A stretch of 64,000 nucleotides of DNA. Source: JBBRTJ01 sp038244535 (GTDB lineage: Bacteria; Actinomycetota; Acidimicrobiia; Acidimicrobiales; Ilumatobacteraceae). The stretch is from the NCBI GenBank assembly GCA_038244535.1, contig JBBRTJ010000004.1:1-64000 (forward strand). The letters are read 5' to 3'. The notes below the pieces were generated by a model. It saw only the letters and a program-made list of their open reading frames with translations. It made no database searches and had not been told where the DNA came from. The translations under genes and the position numbers were made by a program. Within the stretch, counting starts at the first letter, position 1. Every line of letters starts with the position of its first letter. Below are positions 52,382 through 61,413 of this stretch, piece after piece.

Positions 52382-52932
52382 GACGCTGCCTTCTTCCTCG
52401 GCGCCGCACCGGCGCGATCCTTCGACGCCGAACCGGCGCCGCTGCGGGGAGCGTTGGGCGAACCGGGCTTGGGCCCTGCCCCCCACTCGAACACGGTCTT
52501 GGCCCGCTCGATGTCGGCGTGGCGGACGTGCCGCTCGCCGGGATCGGGCCCCTCGTCGACGAGCACGGTCACGCCCTCGTCGTCGGCTGACTGGAGCACG
52601 CCCTGCACCCGTCGCTCGCCCTCGACGTGGGGCAGCATCCGCACCGAGACCTTCCATCCGACGATGCGGCGGAAGTGGTCGGGGGTGCGCAGTGGTCGCT
52701 CGAGGCCCGGGCTGCTCACTTCGAGCGTGTAGCGGCCGGGGAGAGGATCGGCGTGGTCGAGCTCGCGCGAGATGATCCGGGTGGCCGTCGCGATCGACTC
52801 GAGGTCGGCACCACCATCACGGTCGACGAGCACCCTGATGACGCCGCCGTTGTACTCGAGGTCGTAGAGGTCGAGGCCAAGGTCGGCCAGGACGGGGGCG
52901 ACGATGTCTCGCACCGTGTCCACCATGCTCAT
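52378..52932 (-). CDS. rimP: Ribosome maturation factor RimP
   Basis: A 184-residue 30S assembly factor. The N-terminal alpha/beta domain contains DLEYNGGVIRVLVDRDGGAD and the YTLEVSSPGLERPLRTPDHF motif; an SH3-like C-terminal domain follows (KVSVRMLPHVEGERRVQGVL). About 35 Ala/Lys/Pro-rich residues form an extra basic tail. AGGAGG lies 9 bp before the ATG. First gene of the rimP-nusA-ylxR-infB operon. Confidence 0.94.
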   Translation of the reverse strand: MSMVDTVRDIVAPVLADLGLDLYDLEYNGGVIRVLVDRDGGADLESIATATRIISRELDHADPLPGRYTLEVSSPGLERPLRTPDHFRRIVGWKVSVRMLPHVEGERRVQGVLQSADDEGVTVLVDEGPDPGERHVRHADIERAKTVFEWGAGPKPGSPNAPRSGAGSASKDRAGAAPRKKAAS

Positions 52933-52972
52933 CGATCACCACCTCCTGACAACTGGACCTCCAACGTGGAAA

Positions 52973-52993
52973 GGCGTGGGCACTGCCCACGCC
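52973..52993 (-). terminator. Hairpin in the rimP-nusA leader
   Basis: A 9-bp perfect stem GGCGTGGGC/GCCCACGCC with a 3-nt loop, followed leftward by TTTCC. It lies downstream of the -10 at 53029 and upstream of rimP, so it is either a proS terminator or an attenuator of the nusA operon. Confidence 0.6.
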
Positions 52994-53028
52994 TCCAGAC
53001 CGGACTACGACTTCCAAAGTGCTGGGGA

Positions 53029-53034
53029 AGTATA
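53029..53034 (-). promoter_or_regulatory. -10 element of the rimP-nusA-infB operon
   Basis: TATACT on the minus strand, about 97 bp before the rimP ATG, in the gap after proS. No good -35 is visible at the right distance. Confidence 0.5.
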
Positions 53035-53087
53035 CCGACCCACCCCGATCCAGGGCTGTCTGCCCCGAAGGCGTCCGTCGGGGCGGC

Positions 53088-54500
53088 TCAGTAGGCCCGA
53101 GCCACGAGGGCGATGATGTCGGGCGCGTCCTCGTTCGGAGGCAGGGTGCCATCGGGCATGCGCAGGCAACGCACGGTGATGGCGTGCTCGCGAAGGCGCT
53201 CTTCGCCGGCAACCCCGACGGCCGCCCAGGGCAGGCGGGCGAAGCCGACGGCGGCCGCCTCGATGGCCTCGTCGAGGGTGGTGACGTCCGCGGTGGCCGC
53301 GTCGCGGCGGGCGGTCGCGTCGGCCACGAGTGAGGCCTGCACGTCGACCAGCAGGGTGCGCACCTGCCCGCTGGCACCGGTGAGCGGGAGGGTCGCCTTG
53401 CCCTGCTCGTCCCGGCGCACGACCGTGACCTGGCCGGCGGCGACGTCACGGGGGCCGATCTCGACCCGGACCGGGACGCCCTTGAGCTCCCAGTCGACGG
53501 CCCGGCGGCCGAAGCCGATGTCGACCCGGGCGTCGAGCTCGACGCGCACCCCTGCATGGCGAAGCTCGGCGGCGAGCTCGGCGGCCGCCTCGGCCGCTCC
53601 ATCCTCGGCCCGAATGACCATGACCACGACCTGGATCGGTGCCACCGAGGGGGGCAATCGAAGGCCGTTGTCGTCGCCATGGGCCATGATGAGCCCGCCG
53701 ACCATGCGGGTGCTCGTGCCCCAGCTGGTCTGCCACACGTGCTCGAGCGAGCCGCTCTCCGTCGCGTACTGCGTCTCGAAGACCTTGGCGAAGTTCTGGC
53801 CGAGCTCGTGGCTGGTGCCCATCTGGAGGGCCTTGCCGTCGCGCATCATCGCCTCACAGGTGAGGGTGTTGATGGCGCCGGGGAACCGTTCCTTGGCGGT
53901 CTTTCGGCCCGGCCACACCGGCATCGCCAGGACGTGCACCATGAAGTCGGCGTAGACGTCGAACAAGATCCGCTCGGCGTACTGGCGGGCATCGTCGTAG
54001 GTGGCGTGGCAGGTGTGACCCTCCTGCCAGAGGAACTCGGTGGTCCGCAGGAAGATCCGGGGCCGCAGCTCCCAGCGCACGACGTTGGCCCACTGGTTGA
54101 TGAGCAGCGGCAGGTCGCGGTGGCTCTGCACCCACTTGGAGAAGTAGGAGTTGATGATCGTCTCGCTCGTCGGCCGCACGACGACGGGTTCCTCGAGCTC
54201 CTTGCCGCCGGCGTGGGTCACCACAGCAAGCTCGGGAGCGAAGCCCTCGACGTGCTCGGCCTCACGGGTCAGGTAGCTCTGGGGGATGAACAGGGGGAAG
54301 TAGGCGTTCTGGGCGCCGGCGGCCTTGATGCGGGCGTCCATCTCGGCTTGCATCCGCTCCCAGATGGCGTAGCCGTAGGGCCGGATGACCATCGTGCCCC
54401 GGACCGGGCCGTTGTCGGCCAGCTCCGCCTTGGCCACGACGTCCTGGTACCAGCGAGGGAAGTCCTCGGCCTGGGGGGTGAGCACGGGTGCCTTCGCCAT
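53088..54500 (-). CDS. proS: Prolyl-tRNA synthetase (archaeal/eukaryotic-like type)
   Basis: A 470-residue class II synthetase. Motif 1-3 regions: RGTMVIRPYGYAIWERMQAE, RPTSETIINSYFSKWVQSHR, then LRTTEFLWQEGHTCHATYDD and GTSTRMVGGLIMAHGDDNGL. An anticodon-binding domain (about 285-375) and a C-terminal zinc-like extra domain follow. Length and the absence of a large insertion between motifs 2 and 3 mark the ProS type shared with archaea and many actinobacteria, not the E. coli form. ATG at 54500. Confidence 0.95.
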   Translation of the reverse strand: MAKAPVLTPQAEDFPRWYQDVVAKAELADNGPVRGTMVIRPYGYAIWERMQAEMDARIKAAGAQNAYFPLFIPQSYLTREAEHVEGFAPELAVVTHAGGKELEEPVVVRPTSETIINSYFSKWVQSHRDLPLLINQWANVVRWELRPRIFLRTTEFLWQEGHTCHATYDDARQYAERILFDVYADFMVHVLAMPVWPGRKTAKERFPGAINTLTCEAMMRDGKALQMGTSHELGQNFAKVFETQYATESGSLEHVWQTSWGTSTRMVGGLIMAHGDDNGLRLPPSVAPIQVVVMVIRAEDGAAEAAAELAAELRHAGVRVELDARVDIGFGRRAVDWELKGVPVRVEIGPRDVAAGQVTVVRRDEQGKATLPLTGASGQVRTLLVDVQASLVADATARRDAATADVTTLDEAIEAAAVGFARLPWAAVGVAGEERLREHAITVRCLRMPDGTLPPNEDAPDIIALVARAY

Positions 54501-54651
54501 AGGGGCGGCAGGCTAGTGGCGTGGTCGCTGCGCGAAACCGTGCATTGACGTGGCCTCACCCGAGGGCAGCAACCCACCGTCGCACGCTGCCAGAAGAAGT
54601 GGAACGCTGGCGCCGCCCATCGTCTCGAGACGCCGGGCACAGGGGGGGGAC

Positions 54652-55554
54652 ATGGGCGACTACCGCGACATCCTTGGTCACCCAACCTGGGTCCACGACG
54701 ACGGGGGTGATCGCCCGCCGCTGCTGCTCCTGCACGGCGGCCTTGGCAGCAGCGACGTCTGGGCCCAGTACCGCGACCTCTTCGCCGATCGCTACCGGCT
54801 CGTGATGTTCGACCGCCGAGGCCACGGTCGAACCGCTGACACCACCCCCGAGTTCCACCACTCGTCGATGGCTGACGAGGTGGCCGCGGTCATCGAGACG
54901 TTGGGCATCGCACCGGTCCACGCCGTTGGGTTCAGCGACGGATGCGCCGTGATGTTGCACCTGGCTCGAAACCGACCCGAGCTGCTGCGCTCGATGGTCC
55001 TTCTTGCCGTCAACTTCCACGTCGACGGCCTCATCAGACCCGGGGTGATTCCCGCATTCGAGGCCAACCTCGTCGCCGACAGCCCTGGGGCATTGCACTA
55101 CGCCCGCTTGTCCCCCGACGGGGCCGGTCACTGGCCAGTCGTTGCGGCCAAGGGGCGACGCCTCGCCCTTGAAGAACCGACCTTCACGATCGACGACGTG
55201 TCGGTCATCGCCGTGCCGACGCTCGTGCTTGCCGCCGACGACGACAAGATGTCGATCGAACACACCGCCGCGCTGTACCGAGCTCTCCCGAACGCGCAGC
55301 TGGCCATCGTCCCGAACACCTCCCACGCGATCGCGTTCGAGAAGCCCGCGCTCGTCGCTCAACTGATCAGCGACTTCGTCGAGCAACCGGACCGAGCGCC
55401 AGCGGTGATGCCGGCACTCCGCCATCGAGCTGAGCGTCGCCGGCGGCCCGGCGACGAGACGTCAACGGCGAGAGCACCTCGACGACCAAGAACGGAAGGC
55501 CCACGCAACGATCCCGGCCCTGAGGCTGGACGCGCTCAGCCGGGTACCACATGA
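54652..55554 (+). CDS. Alpha/beta hydrolase
   Basis: A 300-residue hydrolase. Oxyanion loop LLLLHGGLGSSDVWAQ, nucleophile elbow GFSDGCAVM (Ser), acid in VLAADDDKMS (Asp) and His in VPNTSHAIAF form a full catalytic set. The last 45 residues are Arg/Pro-rich and look like read-through sequence rather than fold. GGGGGGGA lies directly before ATG 54652. A rightward gene standing alone between leftward proS and ispG; substrate unknown. Confidence 0.9.
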   Translation: MGDYRDILGHPTWVHDDGGDRPPLLLLHGGLGSSDVWAQYRDLFADRYRLVMFDRRGHGRTADTTPEFHHSSMADEVAAVIETLGIAPVHAVGFSDGCAVMLHLARNRPELLRSMVLLAVNFHVDGLIRPGVIPAFEANLVADSPGALHYARLSPDGAGHWPVVAAKGRRLALEEPTFTIDDVSVIAVPTLVLAADDDKMSIEHTAALYRALPNAQLAIVPNTSHAIAFEKPALVAQLISDFVEQPDRAPAVMPALRHRAERRRRPGDETSTARAPRRPRTEGPRNDPGPEAGRAQPGTT

Positions 55555-55721
55555 CATCGGGTTGATTCCCCCGACGCGCACCGATGCGGATCGGCCTCGA
55601 CGTGGACACCTCACCACGGTCGGCTCCGCAACGGACCCCCGCCAAGTCCTGGAAGGACGTGCAGTTCGTGAGGCGCTCCGAGCTCACGGTCATGGGGGAG
55701 ACCGTAACGAGGGGGGTGCGC

Positions 55722-56942
55722 CTACTCGGCGGCGACGCGCTTGCGGATGACCTCGACGCGCTGCTCGCTGGCGTTGGCGTCGTCACCCTTCTCGCCCAGC
55801 AGGGCGGCCCGATCGGCCTCGGCCTCGGCCGCGGCGTTGGGATCGGCCGCGGCCAGCGCCGCCGCCTTGCCGTCGCGCACCAGGACGTCGGCCAGCTTGA
55901 CCAGCTCGGCCACCATCTCGCTCTCGGGTACGACCTTGACGACCTGACCGTCGATGAAAAGATGGCCGCGCTTGCGGCCGGCGGCGATGCCGAGGTCGGC
56001 CGAGGCCGCCTCGCCCGGGCCGTTCACGACGCAACCCATGACGGCCACCTGGATCGGGATCTTGAGGCCTTCGAGGGCGGTCTGCGCCGCGGTGGCGACG
56101 GCGATCACGTCGATCTCGGCCCGGCCGCAGCTCGGGCAGGCGATGAGATCGAGCCCCCGACGCTCACGAAGGCCGAGCGATTCGAGGAGCACCCGACCCG
56201 CCTTGGCCTCCTCGACCGGGTCGGCAGTGAGCGAGTAGCGGATGGTGTCGCCGATGCCCTCGGCCAGCAGCGTGGCGATGCCGGCGGTGGCCTTGACGAG
56301 GCCACCGGGGAGCGGACCGGCCTCGGTCACGCCGAGGTGAAGGGGGTGGTCGGTAACGTCGGCCAGGCGGCGGTAGGCGTCGATCATGGTCTTGGGGTTC
56401 GAGGCCTTGACGCTGATCTCGATCAGGTCGTAACCGACCTCTTCGAAGTAGCCGATCTCTCGCTTGGCCGACTCGACCATGGCCCCAGCGGGATCGGTGG
56501 CGGCCATCTCGTCGAGCGACGGGTCGAGCGAGCCCAGGTTGACGCCGATGCGACACGAGATGCCGCGGTCCTTCAGCTCGGCCGCCACGGTCTTGATGTG
56601 CTCGGGCTTGCGGATGTTGCCGGGGTTCAGCCGGAGCTGCTGCACCCCGGCGTCGAGCGCGGCCAGCGCCAGCTTGTACTGGAAGTGGATGTCGGCCACG
56701 ACCGGCAGCGGCGACCGGGGGACGATGCGGGCGAGCCCCTCGGCGGCCTCGGTCTCGTTGCACGTGCAGCGCACGATGTCGCAACCGGCGCCGGCCAGGG
56801 CGTAGATCTGCTGAAGGGTCGCCTCGACGTCGGCCGTCTTGGTGGTGGTCATCGACTGCACCGATACGGGGGCGTCGCCGCCCACGGCCACGGAGCCCAC
56901 GTGGATCTGCCGGGTGACCCGCCGAGTGAAGTCGAAGGCCAT
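55722..56942 (-). CDS. ispG: 4-hydroxy-3-methylbut-2-en-1-yl diphosphate synthase
   Basis: A 406-residue [4Fe-4S] enzyme of the MEP isoprenoid pathway. TIM-barrel start (IHVGSVAVGGDAPVSVQSMT, VADIHFQYKLALAALDAGVQ) and the C-terminal cluster domain with Cys in CPSCGR and CVVNGPGEAASADLGIA. The tail (AAADPNAAAEAEADRAALLG) is an extra Ala/Glu-rich extension. ATG 56942, three bases after the rseP stop, so rseP and dxr belong to the same operon. Confidence 0.96.
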   Translation of the reverse strand: MAFDFTRRVTRQIHVGSVAVGGDAPVSVQSMTTTKTADVEATLQQIYALAGAGCDIVRCTCNETEAAEGLARIVPRSPLPVVADIHFQYKLALAALDAGVQQLRLNPGNIRKPEHIKTVAAELKDRGISCRIGVNLGSLDPSLDEMAATDPAGAMVESAKREIGYFEEVGYDLIEISVKASNPKTMIDAYRRLADVTDHPLHLGVTEAGPLPGGLVKATAGIATLLAEGIGDTIRYSLTADPVEEAKAGRVLLESLGLRERRGLDLIACPSCGRAEIDVIAVATAAQTALEGLKIPIQVAVMGCVVNGPGEAASADLGIAAGRKRGHLFIDGQVVKVVPESEMVAELVKLADVLVRDGKAAALAAADPNAAAEAEADRAALLGEKGDDANASEQRVEVIRKRVAAE

Positions 56943-56945
56943 CGG

Positions 56946-58277
56946 TCAGCCGCCCACGGGCCGCACGAGGTCGAGGTAGATGTTGCCGATGAACAGCAGC
57001 CCCAGCAGCAGCACCACGGCGTAGGTGAGCGGCATGAGCTTGGAGACGTCGGCGTAGTAGCGCTTGCCCTTGCGGGACCGGACACCTTCGTACAGCGCGA
57101 TCACGACGTGGCCGCCGTCGAAGGGCAGAAGCGGGACCAGGTTGAAGATGCCGACGAAGATGTTGACGGCGATGAGGAAGGTCAGCAGGCTCGGCAGGCC
57201 GTCGCGCACCGCGGACGAGCCGATCTGCACCGCGCCGATCGGCGAGACCAGGCGCCCCTCGTCGCTGCTCTGCGAGGTGGACTGGCCCCCTGACCCTCCC
57301 CCGGACGGCGCCGACTGGGTGCCGGTGAGGTTGTCGACGTAGCGGCTCACCCCGCTCGGGCTGAAGATCTGACCGAGACCGGCGACCGACTGCCAGGCCA
57401 TGTCACCAAAGGTGGTGGCCGAACCGACGACGGCACCGGGGATGCTCTCGCGCTCGCGGGGGTACTCCCGCCCGATGCCGAGGAACCCGACGTCCTGGCC
57501 TTGCGGGTTGCGGGCGGCCAGCACCGTGTCGACCTGGATCTCGGCACCGTCACGCACCACCGAGAGCACGACCGCCTCACCGGGCTTGGAGCGCACGATC
57601 GTGGTGAGGTCGTTGAACGTGGCGACCTCCTGGCCGTTGATGGCCACGATGCGATCCGTCGCCACCAGCCCGGCTCGGGCCGCAGGGCTGTTGGGGCTGA
57701 CCTGGCTGACCCGCCAGTTGCCCTCGCTCGGCATGCCCCAGCCCACGAGAAGGATGAGGAGCATCACGAGGGCCATGAGGAAGTGCATCGCCGAGCCGGC
57801 GACGGCCACCGACAACCGGCGCCACATGCTCTTTTGGCGGTAGGTGCGGGGCTCGTCGACCGGGTCGACCTCTTCGAGGTTGCTCATGCCCAGGATGCGG
57901 ACGTAGGCACCGGCGGGGACGGCCTTGAACCCGTACTCGACCTCTCCTCGGCGAAAGCTCCAGATGCGGGGTCCGAACCCCAGGAAGAACTCGGACACCT
58001 TCATGCCCGCTCGGCGAGCCATGACGTAGTGGCCGAGCTCGTGCATGAAGATCATCACGACCAGCGCGGCGATGACGACGAGCGTCGACCAGCCACCGAG
58101 CATGCCGAGCCCGATCACGACGGCGAGGAGCACGACCAGCCGAGTCCGGTTGCCCCGATCGGGCCGGGCGGGCACGGAACCCGGCGCCGGGGGCGGCGGC
58201 GGCAGGTGCCGCGACATCGGCGAGCCCGTCGGCGGCGGGAGGGAGCTGGGGGGCTGAGGCGGTAGGTCGAGGCTCAT
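56946..58277 (-). CDS. rseP: Site-2 membrane zinc metalloprotease
   Basis: A 443-residue intramembrane protease (M50). Zinc motif H79-E-L-G-H83 in the first membrane helix, a PDZ domain (about 185-270: VSQVSPNSPAARAGLVATDR), and the second active-site motif in LVPLLPFDGGHVVIALYEGV near the C-terminus. The N-terminus has a 40-residue Pro-rich cytoplasmic head. It cleaves anti-sigma factors or signal peptides in other bacteria. ATG overlaps the dxr stop (ATGA). Confidence 0.94.
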   Translation of the reverse strand: MSLDLPPQPPSSLPPPTGSPMSRHLPPPPPAPGSVPARPDRGNRTRLVVLLAVVIGLGMLGGWSTLVVIAALVVMIFMHELGHYVMARRAGMKVSEFFLGFGPRIWSFRRGEVEYGFKAVPAGAYVRILGMSNLEEVDPVDEPRTYRQKSMWRRLSVAVAGSAMHFLMALVMLLILLVGWGMPSEGNWRVSQVSPNSPAARAGLVATDRIVAINGQEVATFNDLTTIVRSKPGEAVVLSVVRDGAEIQVDTVLAARNPQGQDVGFLGIGREYPRERESIPGAVVGSATTFGDMAWQSVAGLGQIFSPSGVSRYVDNLTGTQSAPSGGGSGGQSTSQSSDEGRLVSPIGAVQIGSSAVRDGLPSLLTFLIAVNIFVGIFNLVPLLPFDGGHVVIALYEGVRSRKGKRYYADVSKLMPLTYAVVLLLGLLFIGNIYLDLVRPVGG

Positions 58278-59431
58278 GTGGCTCTCCGTCGGATCTCGTC
58301 GTGGGCCCGCAGGCGGGCGTTTCGGTCGGCCTCGATCACGGCATCGACGCTGTCGGCTGGTGACCCATCATGCCGGGACAACACCGATTCGAGGACGTCA
58401 GGGATCGAGCTCCAGCGCAGCCGGGCGCCGAGGAACGCCTCGACGGCGACCTCGTTGGCGGCGTTGAGCCAGGCCGGGACCGTGCCGCCGAGGCGGCCGG
58501 CGTCAAACGCCAGGCCGAGGCACCGGAAGGTGGCGAGGTCCGGGGGCTCGAAGTCGAGGCGGCGCAAGGCCGACCAGTCGATGGCGCCGAACGGCGTGGC
58601 GATGCGCTCGGGATAGGCCAGGGCGTAGCCGATGGGCAACCGCATGTCGGGCAGGGAGAGCTGGGCGATGGTGGCGCCGTCGGTGAACTCGACCATCGAG
58701 TGGACGATCGACTGCGGGTGCACGACGACCTCGATCTGGTCGTACGGAACCCCGAACAGCTCGTGGGCCTCGATGACCTCGAGCCCCTTGTTCATGAGGG
58801 TGCTCGAGTCGACCGTGATCTTGGGTCCCATCGACCACGTGGGGTGGGCGAGCGCCTGCGCGACGGTGATCTCGGCCAGCTCGGCCGCCGTGCATCCCCT
58901 GAAGGGCCCACCACTGGCGGTGAGGATGAGGCGGGTGACCTCGCGGTCCGCCCCCGGGTGGATGCTGGCCCGGAGGCACTGGTGGATGGCACAGTGCTCG
59001 GAGTCGACGGGGACGAGCTCGGCGCCGGGGGTGGTCCGAAGCGGCTGGACCACCGGTCCCGCGGCGATCAGGCTCTCCTTGTTGGCCAGCGCCAACCGCC
59101 GACCGGCTCGCAACGTGGCGAGCGTGACGGGCAGGCCGGCAAACCCGACGACGCCGTTCACCACCACGTCGGCGTCGGCCACCAGTTCGGTGAGGTCGTC
59201 GACCACGTCGGCGAAAGGCAACGCCCGCGCCACCTCGGCGCGCCGGCTGCCGTCGGCCACCGCCACCACCTTCGGTCGCCAGATCAGCGCCTGGGCGATC
59301 AGCGCGTCGACCGACGAGCCGACGCCGAGGCCGACGACCTCGTAGCGATCGCGCTCGGCCGAGATGACCTCGAGGGCCTGGGTGCCGATCGAACCGGTCG
59401 ACCCGGCAAGGGCGACGCGAACGGTCGTCAC
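58274..59431 (-). CDS. dxr: 1-deoxy-D-xylulose 5-phosphate reductoisomerase
   Basis: A 385-residue NADPH enzyme, second step of the MEP pathway. NADPH motif GSTGSIGTQALE, metal ligands in VPVDSEHCAIHQCL (Asp and Glu), substrate loop ASGGPFRG, and HPTWSMGPKITVDSSTLMNK. GTG at 59431. With ispG and rseP it forms the dxr-rseP-ispG unit typical of actinobacteria. Confidence 0.96.
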   Translation of the reverse strand: MTTVRVALAGSTGSIGTQALEVISAERDRYEVVGLGVGSSVDALIAQALIWRPKVVAVADGSRRAEVARALPFADVVDDLTELVADADVVVNGVVGFAGLPVTLATLRAGRRLALANKESLIAAGPVVQPLRTTPGAELVPVDSEHCAIHQCLRASIHPGADREVTRLILTASGGPFRGCTAAELAEITVAQALAHPTWSMGPKITVDSSTLMNKGLEVIEAHELFGVPYDQIEVVVHPQSIVHSMVEFTDGATIAQLSLPDMRLPIGYALAYPERIATPFGAIDWSALRRLDFEPPDLATFRCLGLAFDAGRLGGTVPAWLNAANEVAVEAFLGARLRWSSIPDVLESVLSRHDGSPADSVDAVIEADRNARLRAHDEIRRRAT

Positions 59432-59500
59432 CGGGGCAGTCTCGCAGTCATCGGTGGTTGAACGCCGACCCGGGGGTCGCTGGTTCCACTGGACACCGGC

Positions 59501-60799
59501 TCAGGAGATGTTCAGCACCACGCAGAGGTAGTAGACGGCCGGCAGTCCGAACAAGAAGGCGTCGAAGCGGTCGAGCACGCCGCCGTGCCCGGGCAGGATC
59601 GTGCCCATGTCCTTGACGCCGAGGTCTCGCTTGATCTTGGACTCGACGAGATCGCCGATCGGGGCGGCGATGGCCACGATCACGCCCAGTTGGAACGCAT
59701 GGACGAGCTTGTCGTCCCAGGGGGACAGGCCGGCCAGGTTGAGCACGACGCCGGCCAGCACCGCGGCGAGACAACCCCCGATCAGACCCTCGACGGTCTT
59801 GCCGGGGCTGATGTTCGGCGCCAGTGGCGAACGGCCGGCGCTGCTGCCCACGAAGAGGCCACCCACGTCGTAGGCGACGGTGGTCACGATGACGCCGAGC
59901 AGGATGCCGGTGCCGTTGGGGAACTTGAGCATCAGGGCCGCATACGAGCCCAGCATGCCGACGTAGGCGACGCTGAGGACAGTGACCGCAGTGTTGGGGA
60001 CCATCGGCACCTCGGGCTCAGCCCACAGGTACCAGAGCAGCGACACCACGACCGTGAGCATCATCACGAGGGGCAAGCCGCTCTCGCCGACCCAGTAGGC
60101 CGCCAACGGCATCGCGGCACAGGCCACGAGGCCGGCCAGCGTGGCCGGCTGGTAGCCGACCCGACGGAACGCGTCGAACAGCTCGACGGCGGCGGCCACG
60201 ATGATGAGCACGACCAGGCCCATGGCGTACTTCGGCCCGAGCGCGAAGAGCACGATCGCCATGGCGGCGATGACCACACCGGTGGCAATCGCCTGGGGCA
60301 TGTTGCGCCCCGCGGTGCCCGTGGTCGGGGCGGCCGCCCGGGTCCGTTCGTCGCTGGCACGGCCAGCACCGGCTCGCCGGGTGCGGATGGCGGTGACGCT
60401 CGCCGTCTCGGCGGGGGCCGCGAGCGGGAGCTCGTCGAAGAACGGGTCCTCGGGGTGCTCGCTCTCGTCGAGGGCTCCGAGGCGCTGTTCGTCGGCCAGG
60501 GCGCTGAAGTCGAGGTCGTCTTCGAAGCGGCCCCGGTCCTCGCGCCACACTGGCGCCTGACCGGTCAGGCCCGACCAGGCATCGAGGTCGTCGTCGGCCT
60601 CGGCCGTGGCGAAGATGCGAGGCACCTCGCCGGTCGGGGGCTCGGTCCAGTGCGGGAGCGGACCGGTGTCGTTCACCGTGTCGAAGCGCAGCGCCGGCTC
60701 TTGGTCGTCCTCCAAGCCGATGATGCGCACGTTCTCCGTGGGGTCTCCCCCGCTGTTTCCCTCGTCATCGGGCCGAAAGCCCCGGTGCTCGTCAGCCAT
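59501..60799 (-). CDS. cdsA: Phosphatidate cytidylyltransferase
   Basis: A 432-residue membrane enzyme making CDP-diacylglycerol. The first 160 residues are acidic and disordered (FRPDDEGNSGGDPTENVRII), then eight or so membrane helices. The C-terminal signature S-x-x-K-R-x4-K-D-x-G-x2-L-P-G-H-G-G-x2-D-R-x-D is complete (SKIKRDLGVKDMGTILPGHG, then GVLDRFDAF). ATG 60799. The long N-terminal extension is unusual for CdsA in general but known in actinobacteria. Confidence 0.95.
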   Translation of the reverse strand: MADEHRGFRPDDEGNSGGDPTENVRIIGLEDDQEPALRFDTVNDTGPLPHWTEPPTGEVPRIFATAEADDDLDAWSGLTGQAPVWREDRGRFEDDLDFSALADEQRLGALDESEHPEDPFFDELPLAAPAETASVTAIRTRRAGAGRASDERTRAAAPTTGTAGRNMPQAIATGVVIAAMAIVLFALGPKYAMGLVVLIIVAAAVELFDAFRRVGYQPATLAGLVACAAMPLAAYWVGESGLPLVMMLTVVVSLLWYLWAEPEVPMVPNTAVTVLSVAYVGMLGSYAALMLKFPNGTGILLGVIVTTVAYDVGGLFVGSSAGRSPLAPNISPGKTVEGLIGGCLAAVLAGVVLNLAGLSPWDDKLVHAFQLGVIVAIAAPIGDLVESKIKRDLGVKDMGTILPGHGGVLDRFDAFLFGLPAVYYLCVVLNIS

Positions 60800-60855
60800 C
60801 GCCGACCTCTTTTCGTTCGTCGTGCGCCCGCGTGGTCCCCACGGAACCTCGCCCC

Positions 60856-61413
60856 TCAGACTTCGAGGAGCTCGTGCTCCTTGCGCTGGAACGCCTTATC
60901 GATCTCATCCACGTGCTCATGGGTGATCTTCTCCAGCTCCTTCTCGGCCCGCTCGAGCTCGTCGGCGGAGATCGCGCCGTCCTTCTCGGCTGCCTCGAGG
61001 TGCTTGCGGGCGTCTCGGCGCACGTTGCGCACTGCCACCCGCCCGTCTTCGGCCATGTGCTTGGCGATCTTGACGTACTCCCGCCGCCGCTCCTCGGTGA
61101 GGGGCGGGAACGACAGACGGATCACAACGCCGTCATTGGACGGGTTGACCCCCAGGTCGCTGTCGCGGATCGCCTTCTCGATGGCGGTCATAGCGCCCCG
61201 ATCGTGGGGCTTGACGACCAGCATGCGCGGTTCGGGCACGCTGAACCCTGCGAGCTGCAGCAGTGGCACCGGGGAGCCGTAGTAGTCGACGAGGAACTTC
61301 TCGACCAGGGCGGGCGTCGCCCGTCCGGTGCGAACCGTCGAGAACTGGCTCTGCGTGTGCTCGACGGCCTTCTCCATCTTGTCGATGGCGTCAAGGAGGG
61401 TCTCGTCGGTCAC
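60856..61413 (-). CDS. frr: Ribosome recycling factor
   Basis: A 185-residue RRF of the standard L shape: three-helix bundle (LLDAIDKMEKAVEHTQSQFS, RREYVKIAKHMAEDGRVAVR, NVRRDARKHLEAAEKDGAIS) and the beta domain (YYGSPVPLLQLAGFSVPEPR). GTG 61413 overlaps the pyrH stop (GTGA), which fixes the start. Confidence 0.95.
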   Translation of the reverse strand: MTDETLLDAIDKMEKAVEHTQSQFSTVRTGRATPALVEKFLVDYYGSPVPLLQLAGFSVPEPRMLVVKPHDRGAMTAIEKAIRDSDLGVNPSNDGVVIRLSFPPLTEERRREYVKIAKHMAEDGRVAVRNVRRDARKHLEAAEKDGAISADELERAEKELEKITHEHVDEIDKAFQRKEHELLEV

